A stretch of 64,000 nt of DNA from Chrysoporthe austroafricana (lineage: Eukaryota > Ascomycota > Sordariomycetes > Diaporthales > Cryphonectriaceae), in assembly GCA_001051155.2 (NCBI GenBank), contig JYIP02000005.1:4774001-4838000 (forward strand), given 5' to 3'. Of this stretch, positions 1 to 14,344 are shown in pieces. The notes beneath the pieces were generated by a model that did no database searches, was not told where the DNA came from, and saw nothing but the letters and a program-made list of their open reading frames with translations. Position numbers and translations under genes: made by a program. Each line of letters starts with the position of its first letter. The first letter of the stretch is position 1.

Positions 1-900
1 GATATCTTCGAGAGCACGCTCGCCGAGCGGAACGGGGAGGGTGGTGCCACTAGGACAGACGACCTCCTCGCGCGGAGCATTGCCGCCAACGGCTTCCCCA
101 GTCTGCGCTTCTTACGCACGCCCTGCGATGCGGGTGGCATATTTCAGGCTCTCTGCAAGCCCAAGGAGCGGGTCGAGCTCCCTGGCGACAGGTACCGGAC
201 TGGCCTAGTGAATCAGGCGTCGACTGCGGGCGCGGCTCGGTCCTCCCCCTTTCCCAGCGGCAATGGCAAGGGCTCTACCGCGAGGCCTTCAAATAGCAGC
301 AATGCGGCTGACCCCGGCGCTATGTACGATCCGGACGATCGATTGTCATCCGACACGAAGGATAGCGGCAAGGCCTTCGTTCCTGCCCGCGAGGCGGGCA
401 GCGACCTGCACCAGGCGCGACTCGCGGCTCAGGCGAGGCTGGAGGCCGCACGTCGGTTCCCGCGGATCGAGGTGAATGTCGAGAACGAGGAGGGGGTCCT
501 GATAGAGTCCTCCGGGCTGGCGGCATACATCGGCGACATCACGAGCAAGATCACCTACCTGCTGTCGCCGGACGCCGGCGGGACAGACGAGCGTGGTGGG
601 CTGGCCGGCATCGCGGAGCTGCTCTCTGATGGCGCGGAGGACCTGTACGGGAAGGGCGACGCGGCGTCACGAAGCGGCGCCGGTTTCGGGACGGGCTGTG
701 TTTCGGGCACCCACGTGGTGAAGAAGACCGGTAAGAGTACCAAAGAGGGTGGCGCGGGCGATGCGACAAAGGTCACGGATGGATGCACGGGCCGGTGGAA
801 CTCGTATAACCACGACAGGACCGCGGCGGACAAGAACGGTGAGGATCGATGGTGGCACACAGAGAGGGGTCGGTGGAGGGGTCCGGTTCAGCTTTCTTGA
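1..900 (+). CDS. Unrecognised gene, 3' part only
   Basis: Reading frame 1 is open from the first base to a TGA at 898-900, giving about 299 residues with no start in view, so the 5' end lies outside the window. An internal ATG does not occur early; the window edge cuts the gene. The first 70 residues contain an ordered-looking block (around residues 24-45, with SIAANGFPSLRFLRTPC), followed by a Ser/Gly/Asn-rich stretch. A second ordered block lies near residues 154-190 (IEVNVENEEGVLIESSG). The last 90 residues are Gly/Lys/Asp/Arg-rich and probably disordered. I do not recognise a family. The tail could include unspliced intron or 3' UTR sequence, so the exact C-terminus is uncertain. Codon use is GC-rich, as in the following housekeeping genes. 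Confidence 0.45.
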   Translation, partial: DIFESTLAERNGEGGATRTDDLLARSIAANGFPSLRFLRTPCDAGGIFQALCKPKERVELPGDRYRTGLVNQASTAGAARSSPFPSGNGKGSTARPSNSSNAADPGAMYDPDDRLSSDTKDSGKAFVPAREAGSDLHQARLAAQARLEAARRFPRIEVNVENEEGVLIESSGLAAYIGDITSKITYLLSPDAGGTDERGGLAGIAELLSDGAEDLYGKGDAASRSGAGFGTGCVSGTHVVKKTGKSTKEGGAGDATKVTDGCTGRWNSYNHDRTAADKNGEDRWWHTERGRWRGPVQLS

Positions 901-2199
901 CCGCGGGGCGGGAGTGCTCGGGGACCATGATTGAGGGAGAAGGTGACATGCATGTACAGCACAGCGGCATAACCGGAGTTCATGGGGTTGCCACGACGGC
1001 TAGAGGGTCAACGACTTGTATGATCTCGGGTAAATTCCTTTAGATTAGCAATAACCGATAATGTCTTTCTGTTCATAGCTAGAACTGATGTATCCTACGC
1101 CACGCTTCCAGTCGTAGCGCAGTATCCAGCTTCTCTTGGTCTCCGGCGCGTGAACACCGTGGCCCGCGACGTCGACAGCGATAGAACTGTCCAGGAGACC
1201 GACTTGAGTACAGCCCGGAGCACTGCACAGAAGGACGGGGTCCACAGCCGCATATACATTGAAAGTCTCGCAAGGAGTAGGAGCTTGAAACTGCCCACGG
1301 TTCAGAGCCTTTCTAGCTGAAGGGAAGACGCAGGCACGCGCGCGTGAGGTTCCGTGATACAATATCTCGTCCTGTCGGCAGTCGAAGCTCAACACCGAAA
1401 TGGCAACCGAAGGTGAGCCTGTCCCTCAGCTGTGGACAGGCATTCGCATCTCAAGGCCTCGCCTCTCTCCAGTACTCGAGGCGGTCAGTGAGCCGCAGCG
1501 TCTCCGCTAGGTAGCGATCGTTGAAGCAAGCTCAGAGCAGTCTTGACCGGGGACTGCTTCGGTGGACGGTATAGACACTACATGACTTGGAAAGACGAGC
1601 GAGAACATGAATGAGAGGAGCGCGCACATGTCAAGGCTAGATTAGGGCCTTGAAAGACGACCTGTACGTAGAAGTTCGTCACCTGCTCTTGTCCAGCCTG
1701 TGTCTTGGCGAGTGGCACTCTAATACTAGGGCAATTATCTGTTGATAGTACTCCTGTCACAGACAATACATCTTGCACGCAAGACAGGACACCTACATGA
1801 GACAAGATGACGGTGAGCATCACAGATACGCTAAGGGAAACGTCTTGCTGAAGATGTGGTGGAAGTTGAGCCGTCAAGGTACGTACCCTGATGCCCCGGC
1901 GTAGGATCCCTGTCGTCAGCCACCTCGCTTGCCGGCCGGACGCGACAAGGCAACAGGAGCTTGAGTAAGCTCGCTGGACTGTGCTAGGCCCTGCGACGAC
2001 AACGTCAACTGCAACTGCGGCTGCCACTCTAACGCTTCCCAGACTCCGTGATCAAACAACCACCCGCGTCAGAAAGCCCTCCCGACCGTTCTGTTCACAG
2101 CGAGGCAGGAGTCTGACGACCATCTCCCTGCGCAAGAAGAAATTATCCCTTTTCCGCCCGTCCACCCTCTCACATCCCTACCCCGAATCCAGGCCCAAC
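901..2199. other. Intergenic, 5' flank of rpt4
   Basis: There is no gene I can support here. Short open frames exist on the minus strand (1045-1395, which opens with GTG, and 1578-2027), but they have no recognisable domain and the second overlaps the rpt4 leader. The last ~200 bases are C/T-rich, as is common just upstream of fungal start codons. Confidence 0.5.
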
Positions 2200-3546
2200 A
2201 TGTCTGATCCCGAGAGAAGCGACGCCATCACGCGCTACACCGAGTCGCTGCTGGAGTCGAGGAACTGGGAGGTGAAGCTCAAGAACCTGCGGCTGGAGAT
2301 CAAGGGCCTAGAGAAGGAGTTCAACCAGACAGAGGAGAATATCAAGGCATTACAAAGTGTCGGCCAGATCATCGGCGAGGTCCTCAAACAGCTCGATGAC
2401 GAGAGGTGTACGTTGCGCTCCCCCCCCTTTCCCTGCCATATTCTCTTCCTCTATTCCGGTGCTGCTTTCCGCCTTCTTGCAAGGCCAGCCTCCACTGACA
2501 CGTCGGCCCAGTTATCGTCAAGGCATCCTCCGGTCCTCGATATGTCGTCGGCTGCCGTTCCAAGGTCGACAAGGCGAAGCTGAAGCAAGGAACCCGCGTC
2601 GCCCTGGATATGACCACCCTCACAATCATGCGAATGCTCCCCCGGGAGGTCGATCCTCTCGTCTACAACATGTCTCTGGAGGACCCTGGTCAGGTCAGCT
2701 TCGCCGGTATTGGTGGTCTGAACGACCAGATCAGGGAGCTGCGTGAGGTCATCGAGCTGCCCCTGAAGAACCCAGAACTCTTCCTACGAGTCGGCATCAA
2801 GCCACCAAAAGGCGTGCTGCTGTATGGGCCTCCAGGTACAGGCAAGACCCTGCTGGCACGTGCTGTGGCGAGTAGCCTGGAGACGAATTTCCTGAAAGGT
2901 ACGAGTACCCCAAGATTTTCTGCATTATTCGATCTTGGACCTAACATTGTGTGCGTGCCATTCAGTTGTCTCCTCCGCCATCGTCGACAAGTACATAGGA
3001 GAGTCTGCCCGTCTCATTCGCGAAATGTTTGGTTACGCCAAGGAGCACGAGCCATGCATCATCTTCATGGACGAGATCGATGCCATCGGTGGCCGAAGGT
3101 TCTCCGAGGGTACATCCGCAGACAGAGAGATCCAGAGAACGCTCATGGAGCTGCTGAACCAGCTCGACGGTTTCGACTACCTCGGAAAGACCAAGATTAT
3201 CATGGCAACGAACCGACCCGATACCCTCGATCCTGCGCTGCTGCGTGCCGGACGTCTGGACCGGAAGATTGAAATCCCTCTGCCTAACGAGGTCGGTCGC
3301 CTGGAGGTTCTCAAAATCCACGCTGCCAGCGTGATCACGGAGGGCGATATCGATTTTGAGAGCGTGGTTAAGATGAGTGATGGACTCAACGGCGCAGACC
3401 TGCGTAACGTGGTCACGGAAGCCGGCTTGTTTGCAATCAAGGACTACCGGGAGGCGGTCAATCAAGACGACTTCAATAAGGCTGTGCGTAAGGTAGCCGA
3501 GTCCAAGAAGCTGGAGGGAACCCTTGATTACAAGCGTAATTTCTGA
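2200..3546 (+). CDS. rpt4: 26S proteasome regulatory ATPase Rpt4 (PSMC6 type)
   Basis: This is one of six AAA+ ATPases in the base of the 19S regulatory particle, which unfold and translocate ubiquitinated substrates into the 20S core. Three exons, 2200-2407, 2512-2898 and 2966-3546, join in frame to a 391-residue protein, close to the usual ~390. Both introns have clean GTACGT/GTACGA donors and CAG acceptors. The N-terminus (about residues 20-60) is a charged coiled coil. An OB-like region follows, then Walker A GPPGTGKT (175-182), Walker B IIFMDEID (230-237) and the sensor/arginine-finger region [20 protein letters not shown]. Near-perfect agreement with eukaryotic Rpt4 in the AAA module makes the call secure. 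The ATG at 2200 was chosen because it gives the standard Rpt4 N-terminus. Another proteasome gene (pre4) lies about 10 kb downstream. Confidence 0.97.
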
Positions 3547-4169
3547 GGTCGAGGATGTGGACTGCCCACGGTAATAAATCCGTGTTCCTCTTCTCGGAGG
3601 GGTGCTTGCAACCAGTCTATATCAGGTGGGTTTGTGGTGGGATCACGGGAAGCGGAGGGCTTGAGATGGCTTGGTACGATTCGAATACCAGCCCCGGTCG
3701 GTGTATACTGTATGAATAACATAGACCACGAATTGCAAATGCTGACAAAAGAAATACTTCATCTGCAGAGTAGGACACGGCACGTGACAAACTGCATGTT
3801 TTATGTATCGACATCAACGAACTTGGGAAACCGACGTTGTCGTAGGAAAGGTCCTCAGGACAAGGCCTCGAGTGGTGGAGCTAGGTTAGATGGTCGCAGT
3901 TTGGCACAGCCATCACAACGGAAGGTCTAACAGTATCACTAAGACGTCCTCTTTTCATGAATCCGAATGATTTTGATATCACCTCAGTTCTCGGCCATGC
4001 GCCCCCGGACAGACGAGCGGCAATCATCTACCTGCCCATAAAAATGCTCTTCCTTCATCTGTCTATGCCCTAACCAGCCCCAGGGCTGGCTGCCTTCCTC
4101 TAGCTACTGATTCAAAAGTAGCAATCAATCGTAGGGCATGTCCTCCTCCAGTGGTGGCGGATTCTGCTC
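3547..4169. other. Intergenic between convergent 3' ends
   Basis: This segment separates the 3' ends of rpt4 (plus) and the CVNH gene (minus). It must carry both 3' UTRs. Apart from the AATAAA near 3573 I see no further feature. Confidence 0.5.
3573..3578 (+). terminator. Candidate rpt4 poly(A) signal
   Basis: An AATAAA hexamer lies 27 bases after the rpt4 stop codon. Position and sequence fit a polyadenylation signal; there is no other support. Confidence 0.35.
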
Positions 4170-4760
4170 TCAGCAGAAACTCTGAAAACGGCCCTGCTGC
4201 TCGAAACACTGCAGGAAGCCGTTGGCGTTCTCCATGCCCTTGTCTTCCGCCAGGGTCAGCCAGAGATACTACGGCTCTTTCCGTGAGAGACAAGATCGGA
4301 AACGCTCAAAACTTACCAAGACTGAAGTTCGTGTCTTCGTAGACGGGACCAACCTCCCCATCGTAGTAGGCTAGGCAGTTACAGGTGAGGACCGAGGGAT
4401 CCGCTGGAACCTCCTGCTTGCAGGAGGTGCAGTTGGTACCAAAGTTACCGCTATGGTCCAAAAGACGACGGGTCAGAACACTGAGGGCCAGGCCTTTGAA
4501 GTAGAAGGGTGCCCTTACAAAGCCTCGGCGACGATTGTCTCGGCGGTGGCCTGTGTCCCGATGACCCAGCCGTAGCAAAGGTTGAGGTCGATGATGGAGC
4601 ACGACCACTCGTGCAGGCCCGAGCAGTTGGCGGTGAACCAGATGTGGGCGCCGACATCGGTGCTGCTCAGCTTCAGCTTGTTACAGGACTCGCTGATGCC
4701 GGCCAGGGAGGTGTTCGCGAGGAGGACGCCGGCGAGGGCGATGATGGTGGTGGTCTTCAT
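4170..4760 (-). CDS. Secreted cyanovirin-N homologue (CVNH domain)
   Basis: Three exons on the minus strand, 4760-4519, 4450-4317 and 4243-4170, give 149 residues. Residues 1-20 form a signal peptide (MKTTTIIALAGVLLANTSLA). The rest matches the CVNH pattern: SCNKLKLSS, a LxAxC-type block (IWFTANC), the SIIDLNLC block, GNFGTNCTSC, an LTCNC strand, NFSLDKGMENANGFLQCF and a terminal Cys. CVNH proteins are small beta-rich lectins or lectin-like proteins, often mannose-binding. Sugar binding by this one is inferred. The intron 2 acceptor was chosen at 4244 because only that frame yields the conserved NANGFLQCF ending; an acceptor 6 nt downstream would change the tail. Intron 1 (68 nt) has a CTGAC branch-like site. 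The even number of Cys fits an extracellular, disulfide-bonded protein. Confidence 0.85.
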
Positions 4761-7700
4761 TGTGGCCTGGCTGAGTAATGAAGTATGGTTTAGGTACAGT
4801 AGATAGTCTTTTGGGAGATATGGCTGAGCAGTGTATGTCGATGTGGGCTTTTAGGAACAAGCCGGAAAACGCGATCGAGAAGTCATAATGAAGATGCGGA
4901 GGTCTTTGTGGTGAACGAGAACGCAGAGACCTTAACCTGGTGATGAGCTTGTAGCATATATGAAAGGAAGAACGCGAATCATCAAGCCGTGAGACAAAGG
5001 ACTCCGCCAGTCAGAATGGGGTGTGCCCTCTGCGATCTTCTTTTCCCGGGAGCTCCTGAACCATGCTCTGGTTTCGTTTCCCCGAGCCTTCCTCTCTCAC
5101 AATGATATTCTACTTGTTGAATTTATGCCCTTTACTACGATCCAGGAGGCCTACCTACCTGAGAGCCAAGAAGTCATTTGTTCAGTCAGTCCTTATCACT
5201 GCCAGCCATACCTTTTCCTTCTTCTTAGGAGATGCTAATGATCTTAACTGCTTCAACACGCCAATGTGCAATATGGCTTGCTGATCGTCGTAGAACCTGT
5301 TTTACTACTCTGCGTGTCCCGCAAATACTCGATTATAATCTTGCCGGTCTGTCCTGCCATAGCGGATTATTTATCTGTGAATTCTTCGAAGAGCAAGAGC
5401 AAAGTACACAGTCAACTCTACAATTATAGCGTCAACCTCACAAGACATCATACCAGCATGAAGATGTTGCTGGTCCTTGATTTGAGGAGTCTTTTATGTA
5501 TTGCAAAACTGAGACGCGTCTCGCCAGCGTCTTGTTTAGCACGCGCCGGATATCAAATAAGATCTGAAAGTTGGAACAAGCCATTTGAAGCTCTTCGCAT
5601 TTGAAATTACCTTCTCATGCTCCCCCTCCCCCGGCCATGCATGCTGCAGACATAGCAGCCTTCACAGTCGGCGATGAATCACAGCAAGAACTTATATCAC
5701 CCAGCTTTCTGATGGCCATCCGAGCCGAACATGGCCCGCAATACTGGGAATCAACATGATCGAATCTGAGTGTTCTCTCTTCCTTTTACTTTTCCAGAAC
5801 TATCCTCGTTCCCTTCGAAGCCCTCTCATATCACCTCGTGTGCACCAGTCCTTCCTGATCCTCTTGATGGTGAACTTGAATGTTATATATACAGTACATA
5901 CGCGCCTTGGGCCTGAATCCATTCCCTGGCTGGTTCAGCTACCGCCGACTGGGGTGTGCGAACATCTCATCGATAGCAGCTGTAAGTCAGCCCTTCTAGC
6001 TTGTACGCCGACCTACAGAACATGGGATACTCACTTTGGTCACCGTGAGTAGGGTCTGATAGCCGACGAACATACGATGAGATGCGCCACATTCAACTGC
6101 CGCAATGCCCTGACGAGGAAGAGCGTGGCACTGCTGCACTAGGATACTCATGCGGTGTAGAGGGATATATGATATTACCATCGACCACATCATGCCTCAA
6201 TCTCATCACATCCTGGGCAACGAGAAAAAGGCCATATGGCGAGCTTCCAGAAATGGATAGACTTGGTCGGCGGCTGCTCAAGCCCGCAGAGAAGGCTCTG
6301 CGGGAAGCCTTGATCGGGTAGGATGTTCCCTGGCATCTCCGGGCTCTGTCGGTGGTATCATATGTACCCACTAGCGTGTAGATCAGTCGTGTCTGGAGGG
6401 TCCAGAGAGAGCTGAGGACTGCGAATCATGCGGCCAATCTCCCACTCTGTCTCATTTAAACCGCCCGGGACAAGGAGGTGGGTGTTGATGCATGGCAAGG
6501 AGGCATGCCGCGTCGCGTTAGGGACTCAGCTTCTGGATAGGCGGCAAAGGTATGGACCCCGTGACCAAACCTCAACTAGGCGTCGCAATAGCAGCCGCCC
6601 ACGACGGATGGCCGAGGCTGAGGCTGGCATGTCGCTTAGCCCGCTCTCTAGCGCAAGTGCTCTAGCCTCGTGTCCGACACGACACGGTGTACAGTTCCAT
6701 GATGCATGCACGACGGGAGGTAAGCACGGGATGGGGACGCGACTAGACAAGGAGGCAACGGAACAGCTAGAGATGGTGGCGCGGTACGAGGGATTGACCC
6801 GACCGACCGGAATCCCGAGGCCCAGGGTGGTGAGAGTGGCGTTCTATACGAGGATGTCATCCACGGAGCGCTGAAGCCCAAAGGGCGCTTGTGAAGAGCC
6901 GAGTGGGCGGCTGCAACGGCGAGCACCAGAGAGGGGCGGAATACGAGGGCTTGGCAGGGGCCCCGAGAATATCTCAGCTAACGAGTTCGGATGGGATGCA
7001 CAGATCTTGACATGTCCAGTCTGGGTGCGGATGTGGATACTGCAGATCCCAGCCACAGCTATGCAGATACTATGGAAGCAGGCTGAACCGAAAGGTCTCG
7101 GGGCGTCCAGATCTGCTCGCTGCTGGGTGGTTGTCGTGGACTGGTCAACAGCAGAGGGAAGAAAAGATGCCATACCAAGAAGCCTGGCCACATTTCACAT
7201 TCCGGTCTGGATGGACAGCGTGGGGATCTATTCTTAGGCCCCGCTAGAGTTAAGCCATGGAAGATCACCAGCAGGACCCTTGCAGTTCTCTTGAAGTAGT
7301 CTCTGGGAGGACCCGGTGGGTCTTGGTCTTCTCGGCTGGCCTCCCAGCAGCCATGAATAGACCCCGCCATCCCACCATCCCACCATCCATCTCTCAGCAC
7401 TCACATTTGCCTCGAGATGACAGCCGCGTCTCACAGCCTCACCCGATCGGTATTGCTAGGCGCTAGGGTAGCGAACGGGAAAAGGGGCACCACCCGTGCT
7501 AGTGGCAGGAATTTTGTCGTCACTGCTTTTCCGGGGCCTCCCACGGAGGGTTGCATCAGACATGCTGTATCTCCTTGGCCTCGGGGCTGCCCTGCCCTGC
7601 CCGCCCTGCCCGCCCTGCCTTGGCCAGACACCCAGACCAGAGAACTGGTCCGGGAGGGTGACCCATTCTCGGGAAGTTTGGGACGATCAATATGCATCTG

Positions 7701-8111
7701 CATGTTGGGTGCAGCTCCTTGTGTTGCAGCAAGATGGTTTCGGAAGAAATGTAAGGCTAATGTCGTCATTGAGGCGGCAGAGGAAGAAGGTGGGATGGCA
7801 CCTATCCAGGGTCAGGACAGATACAGCCCAAAGGGCGAGCAGGTTGCCGCACTGCTCTGCTATGATGATGAGCATCCATTGACATGTCTGTATCGTATGC
7901 GTATGATAATGGTCAGCGAAGGATAGGATCACATCGGGGAGCAGTGCTCAATATCTTGTTTCAAATCCGAGTCGGTGAGCGTGAGGCAGTGAGCGGTAAG
8001 GCACCACCATACGTACCTCTTGTGTTCGGTGTGGTAGCACATGTTTCGTACATACTATGGTATATCACAACGTGCCCATGCCTTGACCTTCAGTGTGGAC
8101 CTGGCCCAGAT

Positions 8112-8140
8112 GAGCTGCGGAGAGCTGCGGAGAGCTGCGA
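8112..8140. repeat. Tandem repeat, 10-bp unit (~3 copies)
   Basis: GAGCTGCGGA is repeated head to tail at 8112-8121 and 8122-8131, with a near copy at 8132-8140. Confidence 0.8.
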
Positions 8141-8734
8141 TACCGGCCAGACGAGGACGAAATGGCGTCCAGGACAAAGGACGGATGATCACGGGGGAGG
8201 CTCTTGGTGCCGGGTACCTGGGCCTGTCTGGGTACTGCGTCGAAGGCTGACAGCTGCCATGCAGCTTACACAACAATCAATGCCATCCGACCCGCCAGCT
8301 AGGGATGCATTCGGCAATCAGCTTGGCGTGACAGCGGATCTGCGTTGGCTGTTAGCCTGACACCTCTGGATCCTCTTCTGACAAACAGAAGCGTGGACGG
8401 AAACAAGAGAACAAAGAAGGTTGGGAATGGGTGCATGGATGGCTCGCGGCGTGGCAGGCCGTGCCGGGCTGTGTGTTAAGGCGTTACAGCTAGATTGCCA
8501 GGCTAGCGCTAACATGGCCCATGATCATCCCATCCCGCCGCTGCGGCCGCAAGTACCCCTGAACACCAAGCAGCGCTGACTTGGCTCTGACCTGGTCTCC
8601 GCCTATCAGGCCCCCTGTCCACCAAGGTTGGATCTGTAGATCCCCCCCCCCAATGTCCCCTGAACCTAGGCTGGGTCCCCTGGAAGCAACCGCCAGGTCT
8701 GACGCCGTTGTTTGCTGGTGAGAGAGCTGAGCTG

Positions 8735-8758
8735 TGCCAGTGCCAGTGCCAGTGCCAG
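8735..8758. repeat. TGCCAG hexamer repeat, 4 copies
   Basis: Four perfect consecutive TGCCAG units lie about 390 bases upstream of the gfa1 start codon. Confidence 0.85.
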
Positions 8759-9147
8759 CGGCACGGCGTGCATGGCGTGGCGCATGTGGCAGACCAAGAG
8801 GAAGGCCCAATCGTCAGCCCCGTCAGTCCTGCGTGGGCGAGTACTAAAGAACAGCTCAACCCCTAGGACTATTAAGCTGTCCGTCTTTGTCGTTCTGCTC
8901 CGTCCAGCTGGCTTCTTACTCTCGTCCCTCATACCTTCCTACCTCACGTCGGCTTCCCCTTCCCTCCTGCTTACTGCCCACTGCTCAAGCTCAACCAAGC
9001 TCGCCGCGCACCCACTCCTGATACCCCTCCACCGCAATTGTACGACGACAGCAGCCAAGAATCAGCACAGCCAGCCACCAGCTCCACACCGCGTCGACCT
9101 GTCTGGAATTGCACAGAGCACAGGAGTAACTCTGCTTGGCCTTGACA

Positions 9148-12122
<2,975 letters not shown>

Positions 12123-12846
12123 GCAAGACGAGGGCGCGCAAGAAGCAGACTGTAATCTTCGCCAGGGACTGGTTTGTATTACATAGATTAGGTGCAGGGC
12201 TGCGTACATTCTGGGATCTTTGGATGGGCAGTGTTTTCTGCATAGGATGAAGGAACGGACCGGCGAGGACACCAAGCTCGGTTCGACGGAGTTGGTATCG
12301 AGGATAAGCCACACCAGACTAGCAAAGTGCTACTATAGTACGCACTTTAGACGTGACGACGATCAACAAGACCCGAGATCAATCAATAATGAAGGTTACA
12401 CCATGTGGTTCCCCTCTCTTTCACTTATCTTCTCGGCACGTCCCCTTACCTGGTCCCTCGTCGAGGTACTTGAGTGCATCAATTACCCCCGGACATTTAG
12501 CTGTGCACAGAACATTAGGGACTTAGGGTTAAGCAATGAGACGCGGCATCATGATGGTCTAAAAAAGCTGAATCAAAGTGGTCGTCATCTAATGGTACAA
12601 TTCCAAATAAGCCCGTTGCGTAGTCCTGTGTATGCTCAGAGCGGTCGGAGGAGGGATGGAGACATGTCCATGAAGAGGCTTGAGCACTTTGGGGAGGAGA
12701 TAATCTAGTCTACTAGTCGAGCAGACGTTCTCCCATGAGGCTGCCTGTATGGCATCTCTGCCAGCGTGTCTCCTGCGCCCTCGCATATTGCTGATGCTTC
12801 AATCCTCACATCTGCGCGCCTTCCGGGCGCCCTCTTGTGTGGCTGC
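12123..12846. other. Intergenic between convergent 3' ends
   Basis: The 3' UTRs of gfa1 (plus) and pre4 (minus) must lie here. I see no gene. Two TTAGGG motifs occur within 12513-12534, which I take to be chance. Confidence 0.5.
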
Positions 12847-13689
12847 CTACACAGTCTGTGTGCCATAGCCCTTAATCCTGTCCGCAAAAGCCCAGCTCTG
12901 CTCCTCCAGCTTCTCATCGAGGCTCATCTCAACGCCCTCTTTGGTCACCACGGCCAACGAGTAGCCATCCCAGCTCCTCGCGTCGCGGTAGTACAAGATC
13001 TTCATGCATTCCCTGACCACCTTCACCGCCTGCTCCTTGGTCAAGTTCGCAGCATCCTCCTCAGTCGCGGCATACTTGCGCATGATCGGCTGGGCAAGCA
13101 TGGCCCCAAAGCCGGTGGCCAGGCTGGGCGAGCTGAAGACGGTACCGCGCAGGTCGGCGGCGGCCAGGAAGGGCTTGTGCTCGTCATCAAAGCCTGCGAC
13201 GAGCAGCTGGTTCCAGAGGGGGTCGAACTTGTTGCGGCGGGCGTAGAGCAGCTTGGCGAGGTACTTGTGAAGGTTGGCGGCGTTCAGGCCGCCCCTGTTG
13301 GCGGCCTTCTTATCCTCGTCGGTCTCGACCTCGCCTGCGGCCTGGGCGGCGCTGAAGTTGCCCTCGTAGGCCTCCTCGATCTCGAGCTCGCCGAGGTGGC
13401 GGTCCAGGTACTGCATGTCGGAGACGTCCCCCGAGAAGCCGACGACAGAGGCGCCCGCGAAGGGCCGCAGGCGCTTGACGTCGTTGAAGCGGGCGAGGGA
13501 GCCGTAGGAGGCGAGGTTGTCGGCGGCCAAGACGACGCCGTCGCGGAACTTGAGGCCCAGAACAGAGGTTCCCGTCACCGCGGGGGACTGGGTAGCGGTC
13601 TTGGGGCCGTGGGAGGAGAGGTAGGAGGGGTCGTAGGCGCCGTAGACGTCGTCACGGGGACGGCCCCAGGCTTGCGGGCGGTGATCCAT
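12847..13689 (-). CDS. pre4: 20S proteasome subunit beta-7 (Pre4/PSMB4 type)
   Basis: A single exon of 280 codons encodes a beta-type subunit of the 20S core particle. The Ntn-fold start is at about residues 35-55 (SPAVTGTSVLGLKFRDGVVL), then AADNLASYGSLARFNDVKR, the hallmark of the beta-7/PSMB4 branch. The mature N-terminus lacks the catalytic threonine arrangement of beta-1, -2 and -5, so this subunit is structural, as is known for the family. An acidic/Lys insertion around residues 120-133 (GEVETDEDKKAANRGG) is typical of fungal versions. The C-terminal extension clasps the other beta ring in yeast. The ATG at 13689 is the only reasonable start. The gene is divergent from the HCNGP-like gene across 655 bases and lies near another proteasome gene, rpt4. 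Confidence 0.95.
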   Translation of the reverse strand: MDHRPQAWGRPRDDVYGAYDPSYLSSHGPKTATQSPAVTGTSVLGLKFRDGVVLAADNLASYGSLARFNDVKRLRPFAGASVVGFSGDVSDMQYLDRHLGELEIEEAYEGNFSAAQAAGEVETDEDKKAANRGGLNAANLHKYLAKLLYARRNKFDPLWNQLLVAGFDDEHKPFLAAADLRGTVFSSPSLATGFGAMLAQPIMRKYAATEEDAANLTKEQAVKVVRECMKILYYRDARSWDGYSLAVVTKEGVEMSLDEKLEEQSWAFADRIKGYGTQTV

Positions 13690-14344
13690 CCTGCCGGGGG
13701 GTGGGGTGTGTAAGGTAGGTAGGAGGTAGGACGGATGAAGACGACGCAGGGTGTTCGCTCGCCGAGGGTGGTCTTGTCGACAAGGTGGGATGTGGATCAG
13801 AGGGCGGGTGTGGATGAGTGTCTGTTTGGAACGACGTCAGTCAGCTTGGTTGTACTGTGCGGCGCTGGCATCCACAGATGGAGGGAAAGGAGCGACCTTA
13901 CTATGACGGGCCGTACTCAAGCCACTAGATAGAGGAGGTTGAAGGCAGGTCAACGTGCCGATCGTCAAAAGTCCGGCGTGATCGTGGGGAGAGGTGCTTG
14001 TGGGAGGGCAGTGGGAGGAAGGCTGATGGATGCTGCACACGGGAGCTCCAGCAGCTGTCGCGTCCGGTGCTGCCTCCCAGTGGCCCACTGGCCCGTGGTC
14101 CCCTGCCCGGCCACCTCAGCTCAGCCTGGCGCACTGACCAGCGCTAAAGTTGAGCCGTACTACTGGGCACTTGGCTACCCGTCCTGCTTACCTAATCGAA
14201 CCCACGACTTGTCTCCAGAAGTCCTGTGGCCGTGACGCTGCTGGGAGGGCCAACACGTCTCATTCCATAACTCCATTCACTAGCTCTCTGCCTTTCTGGC
14301 TCGTGTGGTGCATCGATCCAAGTTTGGGCAACAGATACTCGACG
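13690..14344. promoter_or_regulatory. Divergent promoter region, pre4 / HCNGP-like
   Basis: 655 bases separate two divergent start codons, so both promoters must lie here. I found no recognisable proteasome-control element. No gene is visible. Confidence 0.5.

Larger units (their letters stand above)
4761..9147. other. Long gene-poor gap with small tandem repeats
   Basis: This 4.4 kb stretch has no supportable protein gene. Open frames are short, overlap on both strands and look like shadows of base composition. It includes small tandem repeats: a Cys/Pro-coding-like CTGCCCGCC-type run near 7590-7620, about three copies of GAGCTGCGGA at 8112-8140, and four copies of TGCCAG at 8735-8758. Bases 8880-9147 are pyrimidine-rich and are probably the gfa1 promoter and leader. 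A long non-coding transcript cannot be excluded. Confidence 0.5.

Noticed and set aside
1045..1395. 116-codon minus-strand frame with several cysteines
   Set aside because: It opens with GTG, not ATG, has no signal peptide or domain, and no exon upstream could be joined to it.
1578..2027. 149-codon minus-strand frame
   Set aside because: It lies over the rpt4 leader, has skewed composition and no recognisable domain.
3660..3700. tRNA-like T-arm near GATTCGAATACC
   Set aside because: The invariant 53-61 pair and the rest of a cloverleaf are absent.
12513..12534. Two TTAGGG motifs resembling telomere repeat
   Set aside because: Only two non-adjacent copies between housekeeping genes; chance is more likely.
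14180..14225. Possible minus-strand tRNA with GGGTTCGATT
   Set aside because: The T-stem does not pair and no acceptor or anticodon stem could be drawn.
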